Shown here piece by piece: positions 14,491 through 22,023 of a stretch of DNA of 39,388 nucleotides. A model generated the notes under the pieces. The model was not told the DNA's origin, ran no database searches, and saw nothing but the letters and a program-made list of their open reading frames with translations. The position numbers and the translations under genes are program-made. Position 1 is the first letter of the stretch. Each line of letters opens with the position of its first letter. This DNA comes from a bacterium BMS3Abin14 (GTDB lineage Bacteria > BMS3Abin14): positions 1-39,388 of the forward strand of contig BDTG01000034.1 in assembly GCA_002897695.1 (NCBI GenBank), written 5' to 3'.

Positions 14491-14520
14491 CTTCGCCTTC
14501 CAGGCTATGGCGGACAAGCA
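14491..14520. repeat. Interspersed palindromic element, copy C
   Basis: CTTCGCC at 14491-14497 and GGCTATGGCGGACAAGCA at 14503-14520, in the 132-nt gap between the DksA-like gene and rsfS. It shares GGCGGACAAGC with copy A (reverse complement of 470-480) and GCTATGGCGG with copy B (2871-2880). Confidence 0.45.
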
Positions 14521-14533
14521 AGACACTTGTGCC

Positions 14534-14884
14534 CTACGGCTGAGGGTCCAGATCGAGGCGTGGCGCGTCAACCCAGAGCCTCTCTATATCATAATATTCC
14601 CGCACAGGTTCCAGGAAAATGTGGACGACCACCTCGCCGTAATCAAGCAAAACCCATTTTCCCTCCCGCAGGCCCTCGGAACCCAACAGGGAAAGCCCCA
14701 CGGACTTGAAGGCCTCCATGATATTCTCGGCCATGGCCTGGACATGCCGGTTCGATGTCCCGGTAAGGATTACGAAAAAATCCGCAATCGAGGAAAGCCC
14801 TCTGAGGTCAAGGGCAACGGGATCCAGAGCTTTCCTGTCCAACCCGGACCCAGCGGCAAGACGGGCGTAATCTGAAGAGTTCAA
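14534..14884 (-). CDS. rsfS: Ribosome silencing factor RsfS
   Basis: 116 residues, normal length. LDLRGLSSIADFFVILTGTSNRHVQAMAENI and DYGEVVVHIFLEPVREYYDIERLW are the Iojap/RsfS signatures. It binds L14 on the 50S subunit and blocks subunit joining when nutrients are scarce. Its ATG overlaps the nadD stop by 4 nt, a common nadD-rsfS arrangement. Confidence 0.96.
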   Translation of the reverse strand: MNSSDYARLAAGSGLDRKALDPVALDLRGLSSIADFFVILTGTSNRHVQAMAENIMEAFKSVGLSLLGSEGLREGKWVLLDYGEVVVHIFLEPVREYYDIERLWVDAPRLDLDPQP

Positions 14885-15513
14885 TAAATCCCCTTTCTTT
14901 GAATATATTCAAAAACATCACTGTGTACAAGATACCGGATACTGAGGCCCCTGGAAACCAGAGAACGGATACTGCCGGCGGAAATGTCCAGGGCGGAAAC
15001 AGACATGGACCGCAGGGTAGCGCCGGCGGAATGGCGATACATGTCTCCTTCCCGGGAATATTCGGTGCGGAGGGCCTCCGGAAGAGGACCGAGGAAATCC
15101 ACTGCAAACCCGGGCCGGGTGAGAAGCACCAGATGGGCAAGAGATATCACCTCTCCTGGACGACGCCATTTAGAGATATCGTTGTACGCATCCGTTCCTA
15201 ACGCCATGAATAGTTCCCATTCGGGCTGTCTGCGCCTGATCTCCAGCAGTGTGTCAACGGTATAGGAAGATCCACCCCGTTCAATTTCCAGGTCGGACGC
15301 CTCCAGCCTGGGATTGGCTCTGGTTGCCAGACGAACCATCTCCAACCGGTCCCGGGGCCCGGCACCTGGAGATTCTTCCCTGTGGGGCGGGTTGGCTGAT
15401 GGGACCATGATGACATGGTCAAGTTTCAACCCTTCGGCGAACTCCTCGGCCGCCCGCAGATGGCCGAGGTGGACAGGATCGAAAGTCCCCCCGAATATTC
15501 CAACCTTCTTCAA
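14881..15513 (-). CDS. nadD: Nicotinate-nucleotide adenylyltransferase
   Basis: 210 residues. GIFGGTFDPVHLGHL is the nucleotidyltransferase GxFxPxHxGH motif. VPSANPPHRE is the nicotinate-ribosyl binding loop, and the C-terminal ISAGSIRSLVSRGLSIRYLV contains the ISxTxxR-type motif. It adenylates NaMN to NaAD in NAD synthesis. It follows proA after a 164-nt spacer that is filled with short repeats. Confidence 0.96.
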   Translation of the reverse strand: MKKVGIFGGTFDPVHLGHLRAAEEFAEGLKLDHVIMVPSANPPHREESPGAGPRDRLEMVRLATRANPRLEASDLEIERGGSSYTVDTLLEIRRRQPEWELFMALGTDAYNDISKWRRPGEVISLAHLVLLTRPGFAVDFLGPLPEALRTEYSREGDMYRHSAGATLRSMSVSALDISAGSIRSLVSRGLSIRYLVHSDVFEYIQRKGIY

Positions 15514-15530
15514 ATTAATGACACCCCATC

Positions 15531-15665
15531 AGGTTCCAGGAAGTCAGTTCCTGGCTCCTAGTACCTGGTTCCCAGGAGGGCAGTACCTGGTTCCTGGTAC
15601 CTAGGAAATGCGCGATTTGAATTTGAACTACACCAAGCACCAGGCACTAGCAGGTACTAGGCACT
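15531..15665. repeat. Degenerate CCTGG/CCAGG-type intergenic repeats
   Basis: AGTACCTGGTTCC occurs at 15560-15572 and again at 15582-15594 (22-nt period), surrounded by related words such as TTCCTGG, GGTACCTAGG, CACCAGGCACTAG and GGTACTAGGCACT. A similar cluster (GCCTGGTTCCAGGTGCCTGG and relatives) lies at 6317-6361. The unit is too short and irregular for a CRISPR. Confidence 0.6.
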
Positions 15666-15677
15666 GCTCTTCTGCTC

Positions 15678-16934
15678 TCATTCCCTCAGATGCCCGTCAC
15701 CCAACACGATGAACTTCCGGCACGTCAACTCCTCAAGCCCCATGGGGCCTCTGGCATGAAGCTTGTCCGTACTGATGCCGATCTCGGCCCCAAGTCCGAA
15801 GACGTAGCCGTCATTGAGCCGGGAGGAAGCGTTGACCATCACCACGGCCGAGTCAACTTCTCTTAGGAAACGTTCCGCATTTCGATGATTTTCGGTGACA
15901 ATTACGTCTGTGTGAGCGGAACCGAACCGGGCGATATGGTCCATGGCCGCATCCATATTCTCAACCACCCTGACCGCGAGGATCTTATCAAGGTACTCGG
16001 CAGCCCAGTCCTCCTCATCTGCCTCTTCCACTTCATCAACAATACGGCACGTTTCCGGGCAGCCACGGATAACTACTCCTTCATCCTTCATCCTGCCAAG
16101 AAGGGGAGGAAGAAGGTCCGGGGCGATGTCGCGATGGACCAGCAGAGTTTCCATGGCATTGCAGGTTCCCGGCCGCTCCAGCTTTGCGTTCAGGCATATC
16201 CCGACAGCCATATCGATTTTCGCGCCGTCATCAACAAAGGTATGGCAGACCCCATCCAGATGCTTGATAACAGGGATTGTTGAGTTTTTCATGATCATTC
16301 GGATGAGCCCCTTGCCTCCCCTTGGGATTATCAGGTCCACATAATCATCGAGAGTCAACAGGGCTCGCACCGCCCTCCGATCGGTGGTCGGCACAACCTG
16401 GGCGGCATCACCGGGCAGGGCCGCTTCGGCAACCCCGTTTCGAAAAACGTCGGCCAGCGCGCGGTTGGAGTGAAGGGCCTCGGACCCCCCCTTGAGGATA
16501 CAGGCGTTGCCCGATTTGAGGCATAGAGCGGCGGCATCGATTGTCACGTTGGGGCGTGATTCGTATATAATTCCGATAACACCGATGGGCACCCTCATCC
16601 GACCGACCCTGAATCCGCTGGGCCTCGTCCAGACCCGGGTGATCTCACCAACCGGATCGGGCAGGGCAGCGATCTCCTCTACCGCCAGAGCCATATCCTC
16701 AATACGTTTTTCGGTTAACCGAAGGCGATCGAGCATGGCAGATGAAAGACCGGCTTTCTCCCCACCCTGAAGATCCTTCAGGTTTGCCGAAACAAGCATC
16801 TCTCCGGATTCTCTCAGGCCTGCCGCAATGAGTTCCAGCGCCCGGTTTTTATCCCCCGGATTGGCCCTGGCCAGGGATCTTCCCGCCTCTCTGGCCTTGA
16901 TCCCCATCTCGCTCATCATTTTCTGGATCTTCAT
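15678..16934 (-). CDS. proA: Gamma-glutamyl phosphate reductase
   Basis: 418 residues, full length. VGRMRVPIGVIGIIYESRPNVT, KSGNACILKGGSEALHSN, LIIPRGGKGLI and KLERPGTCNAMETLLVH (catalytic Cys) are all present. It is an NADPH-dependent aldehyde dehydrogenase-fold enzyme, the second step of proline synthesis. It lies 61 nt after proB in the same direction and is probably cotranscribed with it. Confidence 0.98.
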   Translation of the reverse strand: MKIQKMMSEMGIKAREAGRSLARANPGDKNRALELIAAGLRESGEMLVSANLKDLQGGEKAGLSSAMLDRLRLTEKRIEDMALAVEEIAALPDPVGEITRVWTRPSGFRVGRMRVPIGVIGIIYESRPNVTIDAAALCLKSGNACILKGGSEALHSNRALADVFRNGVAEAALPGDAAQVVPTTDRRAVRALLTLDDYVDLIIPRGGKGLIRMIMKNSTIPVIKHLDGVCHTFVDDGAKIDMAVGICLNAKLERPGTCNAMETLLVHRDIAPDLLPPLLGRMKDEGVVIRGCPETCRIVDEVEEADEEDWAAEYLDKILAVRVVENMDAAMDHIARFGSAHTDVIVTENHRNAERFLREVDSAVVMVNASSRLNDGYVFGLGAEIGISTDKLHARGPMGLEELTCRKFIVLGDGHLRE

Positions 16935-16995
16935 GGCAACGTCTCCAACCCTGATATGGTCGCAAAAATTCCATCAAAGGACGCGTTGATGCCTT

Positions 16996-18132
16996 TTACG
17001 AGGTCATCAATTTGAGGGCCAGATCGTCCTTATGGATAACCTCAGTTCCCGGACATGCCCCGAGAACCGGCTCGATCTCCCGACTGTGCAGTCCCATGAT
17101 TTTCTGGATCTGGACGGAGGAAAAGCAGGTAACGCCTCTGGCGATCTCATCCCCTTCCCGATTCACACACCGGACAAGGGAGCCCTGCTCAAAACTTCCG
17201 TATACCTCCAGGACCCCGGCGGGAAGAAGGCTTTTTTTGTCCTCAACGAGAGCCTTTACGGCCCCATCGTCCAATACCAGTGTCCCGTTGACTCCACCGA
17301 CGAAGGATATCCAATGTTTTTTCGATGCCAGTTTCTCCGTGGACGGCAGAAAAAGCGTCCCCTCGGGGGCACCCGCAAGAATTCGGGTGAGAATCCCCCT
17401 TGAGCGACCATCAGCGATAACCGTGGGAATCCCCATCCGGGCGGTCCTTTTGGCAGCCAGCACCTTGGATGACATCCCGCCGGATCCGGCCTCTCCAGGT
17501 CCCCCCGCCATGTCAAAAACAGCGTCGTCCACATGGTCCACAACCTCAATGAGATGACCATCGCCCAATTTCGGGTCCCGGTCATACAGACCGGCAATAT
17601 CAGTCAGAACCACCAGGAGGTCGGCGTCAGTCAGATTTACTACCATGGAGGATAATAAATCATTGTCGCCGTACTGAATTTCGTCGACAGCCACTGTGTC
17701 ATTCTCATTGATAATGGGGATTATTCCCAGCCTGATGGATGTCTCCAGGGTGTTTCGTGCGTTCACAAAACGCCGGCGATCTTCCAGCCCATCCCGCGTG
17801 AGGAGCATCTGTCCCACATTTATTCCGTGGCGAGAGAAAGCGATCTCGTAGGCATTCATCAGCAAACCCTGGCCCACTGCGGCCAGGGCCTGTTTTACCT
17901 TGAGCGTCCGGGGGGCTTCCCTTCTTCCCATCTGATGCATCCCCATGAGGATAGCCCCTGAACTGACCACGACAAAACGGTACTTTTTGGGTGCCAGATC
18001 GGCGATTTCCTCGGCCAGAGCGCCGATGAGGCGTTGATCCACCCCGCCATCCGGACCGGCAAGGACCATGCTGCCCAATTTTATAACAATTCTTCGGCGA
18101 TCCCGGAGGATATTTTTTCTCTGCGAGTTCAT
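16996..18132 (-). CDS. proB: Glutamate 5-kinase with C-terminal PUA domain
   Basis: 378 residues. The amino-acid kinase domain shows VIKLGSMVLAG, VVVSSGAILMG, LTRDGLEDRRRFVNARNTL, IINENDTVAVDEIQYGDNDLLSSMV and GGMSSKVLAAK. The last about 100 residues form the PUA domain of long bacterial ProB proteins. It phosphorylates glutamate, the first and feedback-controlled step of proline synthesis. Its ATG overlaps the obgE TAA by one base (TAATG), implying translational coupling. Confidence 0.98.
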   Translation of the reverse strand: MNSQRKNILRDRRRIVIKLGSMVLAGPDGGVDQRLIGALAEEIADLAPKKYRFVVVSSGAILMGMHQMGRREAPRTLKVKQALAAVGQGLLMNAYEIAFSRHGINVGQMLLTRDGLEDRRRFVNARNTLETSIRLGIIPIINENDTVAVDEIQYGDNDLLSSMVVNLTDADLLVVLTDIAGLYDRDPKLGDGHLIEVVDHVDDAVFDMAGGPGEAGSGGMSSKVLAAKRTARMGIPTVIADGRSRGILTRILAGAPEGTLFLPSTEKLASKKHWISFVGGVNGTLVLDDGAVKALVEDKKSLLPAGVLEVYGSFEQGSLVRCVNREGDEIARGVTCFSSVQIQKIMGLHSREIEPVLGACPGTEVIHKDDLALKLMTS

Positions 18133-19139
18133 TAAATTTCTTTCTCTCCAGCCCTTTCTACAAATTCCGCAAGATCACCCACGAGCGTTTTCAATCCCTC
18201 TCCCGTAGCGGCAGACACCATGAGGACTTTCAAGCCCGTTTCATCTGCGAATTTTTCGGCAGCGCTTTCCCTGGAATCCTCGTCAAGCAGATCCACCTTG
18301 GCAAAAGCCACGATGAAGTGTTTTTGGGCCAACTTTTCCCCGTAGGCTTCAAGCTCATGCCGAACGGTCTGAAAAGCCACCATGGGATCCCCATCGGTGG
18401 GAGCCATTCCGATCAAGTGGAGAAGCACCGATGTTCTTTCCACGTGTCTTAGAAACTGGTGCCCCAGGCCGATGCCCTCGTGCGCGCCCTCAATAAGGCC
18501 TGGAACGTCCGCCACCACGAAACCCCTGTGGTCTTCCATTCTTACAACACCAAGATTCGGGACGAGCGTAGTGAACGGATAATCAGCGACCTTGGGCCTG
18601 GCCGCGGAAATTGTGGAGATAAGAGTGGATTTGCCCGCGTTCGGAAGGCCGACAATCCCCACATCAGCGATAAGCTTCAACTCGAGCATGAGGTCCATGG
18701 CCTCGCCCGATCTCCCCTCCTCCGCAAACCTGGGAGCCCTCCTCGTCGGTGTGGCAAACCGGGCATTGCCTCTGCCTGCTCTGCCGCCTCTGGCGACAGT
18801 ATACTCCCCTTCCGTCAGGTCCACCACCACGTGACCCGTCGCTGCATCGGTCACCAGGGTTCCCGGAGGGAGGTCCAGCACAAGGGTCTCACCATCCCTC
18901 CCGGTCATCCTGGAGCCCATACCGTGTTTCCCATCTGAGGCATGGTATTCTCTTTTGTAACGATAATCTATGAGTGTTGAAAGGTGGGAATCGACGCGAA
19001 AAACAACATCCCCGCCTCGGCCCCCATCACCACCATCGGGACCTCCGCGGGGAACATACTTCTCCCGTCTGAAGCTGACGCAGCCATTCCCTCCCGCCCC
19101 GGACTCCACACGTATATTTACGCGATCGATGAATCTCAT
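18132..19139 (-). CDS. obgE: GTPase Obg/CgtA
   Basis: 335 residues. The glycine-rich Obg fold (VNIRVESGAGGNGCVSFRREKYVPRGGPDGGDGGRGG) precedes the G domain with GLPNAGKSTL, DYPFTTLVPNLG, DVPGLIEGAHEGIGLGHQFLRH and FAKVDLLD. It ends soon after the G domain and lacks the acidic tail of E. coli ObgE. It binds the 50S subunit and links ribosome assembly to ppGpp. It follows rpmA by 24 nt in the classic rplU-rpmA-obgE order. Confidence 0.98.
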   Translation of the reverse strand: MRFIDRVNIRVESGAGGNGCVSFRREKYVPRGGPDGGDGGRGGDVVFRVDSHLSTLIDYRYKREYHASDGKHGMGSRMTGRDGETLVLDLPPGTLVTDAATGHVVVDLTEGEYTVARGGRAGRGNARFATPTRRAPRFAEEGRSGEAMDLMLELKLIADVGIVGLPNAGKSTLISTISAARPKVADYPFTTLVPNLGVVRMEDHRGFVVADVPGLIEGAHEGIGLGHQFLRHVERTSVLLHLIGMAPTDGDPMVAFQTVRHELEAYGEKLAQKHFIVAFAKVDLLDEDSRESAAEKFADETGLKVLMVSAATGEGLKTLVGDLAEFVERAGEKEI

Positions 19140-19163
19140 CGCACGGGATGGAATGTTTCTGAA

Positions 19164-19421
19164 TTATTCAGCAGTATAGACGCTGATCTGCTTGCGGGAT
19201 TTATCCTTGCGCTCGAATTTGACGATTCCGTCAATCTTCGCAAACAGCGTGAAATCTTTTCCGAGCCCAACATTGACGCCGGGGTGAAATTTGGTTCCAC
19301 ACTGTCGAACCAGAATGTTGCCGGCCCGAACCATCTCACCGGCAAAACGTTTCACCCCTCTGCGTTGGGCATTGCTGTCCCTTCCATTATTGGAACTGCC
19401 GCCCGCTTTCTTGTGAGCCAT
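19164..19421 (-). CDS. rpmA: 50S ribosomal protein L27
   Basis: 85 residues. [20 protein letters not shown] is the conserved N-terminus that reaches the peptidyl-transferase centre, and [21 protein letters not shown] the core. There is no Firmicutes-type N-terminal extension. It lies between rplU and obgE. Confidence 0.98.
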   Translation of the reverse strand: MAHKKAGGSSNNGRDSNAQRRGVKRFAGEMVRAGNILVRQCGTKFHPGVNVGLGKDFTLFAKIDGIVKFERKDKSRKQISVYTAE

Positions 19422-19455
19422 ATCCTTACCTCTTTTCCTGTTGGGCCGTTTGACA

Positions 19456-19482
19456 GGGTCGTAAAAAATCCATTAGCGACCC
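19456..19482. repeat. Interspersed GTAAAAAG-type hairpin between rplU and rpmA
   Basis: GGGTCG (19456-19461) pairs with CGACCC (19477-19482) around TAAAAAATCCATTAG. The core GTCGTAAAAAATCCATTA matches the reverse complement of 32808-32829 and resembles 27739-27757, so it belongs to a repeat family seen three times in this window. Confidence 0.55.
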
Positions 19483-19487
19483 TTCAC

Positions 19488-19799
19488 TCATCTTTCAATC
19501 TTCTCGATCCTGACCCCGGTGTAATCCTGCCTGTGCCCCTGTTTACGACGGTAGTTCTTTCGCCGCTTCATTTTGAAAACGATGATCTTCCTGTGGCGGT
19601 CCTGTTCCACAACTCTGGCGCTGACCTGCGCCCCATCCACCAGGGGTGTGCCAACCAGGAGATCGCTCCCCTCGCCGACCATAAGAACCCTGTCAAACGA
19701 CACCTCTGATCCGACATCGGCGACAAGCTTCTCTATTCGAACGATATCACCCTCGTTGACACGGTACTGCTTACCACCCGTCTCGATCACGGCATACAT
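19488..19799 (-). CDS. rplU: 50S ribosomal protein L21
   Basis: 103 residues from the ATG at 19799 ([20 protein letters not shown]), with GGAGG about 9 nt upstream; a longer frame adds 18 non-family residues. The end [26 protein letters not shown] is the usual L21 C-terminus. First gene of the rplU-rpmA-obgE-proB-proA series. Confidence 0.98.
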   Translation of the reverse strand: MYAVIETGGKQYRVNEGDIVRIEKLVADVGSEVSFDRVLMVGEGSDLLVGTPLVDGAQVSARVVEQDRHRKIIVFKMKRRKNYRRKQGHRQDYTGVRIEKIER

Positions 19800-19869
19800 G
19801 ACTTCCAACCTCCAGTTGATAGTGTCGCAAGAATTCCAGTAGTACCAAAACACGATGAACGAACAGAAT

Positions 19870-19898
19870 CTGTTACCAAAACCGGCTCACCTTGTCAA
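19870..19898 (-). promoter_or_regulatory. Promoter of the rplU-rpmA-obgE-proBA operon
   Basis: Minus strand: consensus -35 TTGACA (19898-19893), 17-nt spacer, -10 TAACAG (19875-19870). It gives a leader of about 65 nt for rplU. Between it and the rng stop lies a stem ATGTCCC/GGGACAT (19925-19952) without a T-tract. Confidence 0.75.
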
Positions 19899-19954
19899 TA
19901 AGCGGAAGCTCGCATGCTCGCATACATGTCCCCGCAACAGAGCGCCGGGACATA

Positions 19955-21460
19955 CTACAACCCCATGATCTGGTACTGTTCCTGATGCACGTTATAGTCA
20001 GTCTTGACTACTATCTTTTTCTTTATCTGCTTCTCCAGACCCTCGAGAAATTCTCCTTCTTCTCCATACAGCAGGTCCGCAACCTTGGGATGTACCACGA
20101 TGATAACCCTTTTACCATCGAGGACCGGGGCCTCCCGGCGAACCTGTCGCAAAATCTCATAAACTACGGTTCGCAACGACTTGACTGTTCCCTTTCCCTC
20201 GCAGTAGGGACACGGCTCGGACAAAATCGACGACAGATTATCCCTGGTCCTCTTTCTGGTCATCTCCACCAGGCCCAGATCAGAGATCTTGAGTATTGTT
20301 GTCTTGTTCCTGTCCTTCCTCAGGGATTCCTCCATGGCAGTGAATACTTTCTTGCGATTGGAGGATTTCTCCATATCGATAAAATCGATGATTATCAAAC
20401 CGCCTATATTGCGCAGCCTGAGCTGATATACGATCTCGTACAGGGCCTCCATATTGGTCTTGACGATGGTCTCCTCGAGATTTCTTTTCCCCACGAAACG
20501 GCCGGTATTCACGTCAATGGCGGTCAAGGCCTCGGTCTGATCGATGATTATATACCCTCCGGATTTCAGCCAGACCTTCTTTCCAAGCGCCCGGTTTACC
20601 TCCATTTCAACGCCGAAATGTTCAAAAATAGGCTCATCGTCCTCGAAGAACTGAACGGTCGATTTTAAGTTCGGCATGAACTTTTTGGTGAAATCCAGTA
20701 TTTTCTTGTATTCATCCTTGGAATCGACATGGATGGCGCCGATCTCGAATCCGTAGACATCACGAAGGACCCTGAAGGAAAGATCAAGATCGGCGTAAAG
20801 CAGACTGGGGGCCCTTGACCTTCCCTTCTTCTTCCGAAGGGTGTCCCAGAGGCGAACGAGGAAATCCATGTCTTTCTTGATTTCGACCTCCGAAGCGCCC
20901 TCTGCTGCAGTCCGAATTATAAAACCCACCCCCTTGGGCTGAAGGCTGGTGACAATTTCGCGAAGACGGGTACGCTCCCCAAACTCCTGTATGCGTCGCG
21001 AGACACCTATCTTGGACAGAGTCGGCATCAGGACCAGAAGCCGGCCGGGCAATGTAATATAGGCGGTAACGCGAGCGCCCTTTGTCCCGATGGGTTCCTT
21101 GGTCACCTGAACGAGGATGCCCTGACCCTCCTTGAGAAGGTCCTCAATGGCGTGTCCTGCGGCAGTAATCACACGAACACCGTCGGGGCCGTCAATATCC
21201 TCTTCACCGACCATCTCGGTGTATTCGCTCATGTCGAGAACGATATCGGAAGCGTGCAGGAAAGCCGCCCGCTCATGGCCGATCTCAACAAAAGCTGCCT
21301 GCATCCCGGGCAGGACACGGATTACCTTTCCCTTGTAGATGTTGCCGCTGATACCCCTGTCTTTGAACCTGTCCAGGAATATCTCCTGGACATGCCGGTT
21401 CTCCAGGATGGCGACCCTTGTCTCAAACTCGTTGGAGTTGATAACTATCTCTAATCCCAT
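19955..21460 (-). CDS. rng: Ribonuclease E/G family protein
   Basis: 501 residues, the RNase G length with no long RNase E tail. An S1 RNA-binding domain (GNIYKGKVIRVLPGMQAAFVEIGHERAAFLH) is followed by the catalytic DNase I-like part with TAIDVNTGRFVGK and IIDFIDM (the two metal-binding Asp) and the Zn-link CPYCEGKG. It cuts single-stranded AU-rich RNA and matures rRNA and mRNA. It lies between the radical SAM/DUF2344 gene and rplU, a conserved deltaproteobacterial order. The preceding 563-nt gap is its probable leader. Confidence 0.95.
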   Translation of the reverse strand: MGLEIVINSNEFETRVAILENRHVQEIFLDRFKDRGISGNIYKGKVIRVLPGMQAAFVEIGHERAAFLHASDIVLDMSEYTEMVGEEDIDGPDGVRVITAAGHAIEDLLKEGQGILVQVTKEPIGTKGARVTAYITLPGRLLVLMPTLSKIGVSRRIQEFGERTRLREIVTSLQPKGVGFIIRTAAEGASEVEIKKDMDFLVRLWDTLRKKKGRSRAPSLLYADLDLSFRVLRDVYGFEIGAIHVDSKDEYKKILDFTKKFMPNLKSTVQFFEDDEPIFEHFGVEMEVNRALGKKVWLKSGGYIIIDQTEALTAIDVNTGRFVGKRNLEETIVKTNMEALYEIVYQLRLRNIGGLIIIDFIDMEKSSNRKKVFTAMEESLRKDRNKTTILKISDLGLVEMTRKRTRDNLSSILSEPCPYCEGKGTVKSLRTVVYEILRQVRREAPVLDGKRVIIVVHPKVADLLYGEEGEFLEGLEKQIKKKIVVKTDYNVHQEQYQIMGL

Positions 21461-22023
21461 TGATGAAGCCCTCGGAATCCTGTCCCTTCCGTTTCATTTC
21501 TGATCGGAAACAATGGATTTCCCAGCTTGCGGCACATGGGTCTTACTGTGAACGGGAGAGAGTACATCCGGGAAAATGCAGTGCGGGGGGGGGTCCTGAC
21601 GGGCCTGGCAAAGTCCCCTCAGGCGGTTCAGACGCGAAGCGCTGGAACCGGAGTAGGGGTTAAACCGGTTTCGGTTCGGTGACGGAAACGTCGGGAATAT
21701 CCATCCGGCACCGGAAAAACGACAACTGATTCAGGCACAAAAAAAACGTCGGCAACTGCCTTGTGCGAACATGCCATCACTAAACCCCAGTAAACCCCTG
21801 ACGTCCTGCTGCAAGTTCTCTCCTGCCTCAGCAAAAGTCCCTTATGCCGGACAGATTTCTTATTTTTCAACGCGCAAACGCGCATCTCTATAAAAAGTGG
21901 TCGTTACGCACAAACAATGGAAAGTTTACCAGTTAAAATACGATACGTCCAAGGAAAACTGGAAAACACGGCCATCACCACCTATGCCAAAATAATAGAC
22001 GACTTTTTGCAACCCTGTCAGGT
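21461..22023 (-). other. 563-nt gap upstream of rng; no gene recognised
   Basis: No convincing coding region on either strand. On the minus strand it holds a GC palindrome (TGCGCGTTTGCGCG near 21870-21885), an 8-T run (about 21740-21750) bracketed by CACAA and TTGTG, and a run of nine C residues (nine G on the plus strand, 21584-21592). E. coli rne has a long 5' leader used for autoregulation; a similar role here is possible but not shown by sequence. Confidence 0.4.

Noticed and set aside
15531-15665. Possible CRISPR array
   Set aside because: Repeat words are only about 13 nt, spacing is irregular and no cas genes are present.
21628-21885. 85-codon minus-strand frame in the rng leader
   Set aside because: No ribosome-binding site or family features; contains low-complexity codons from the T-run.
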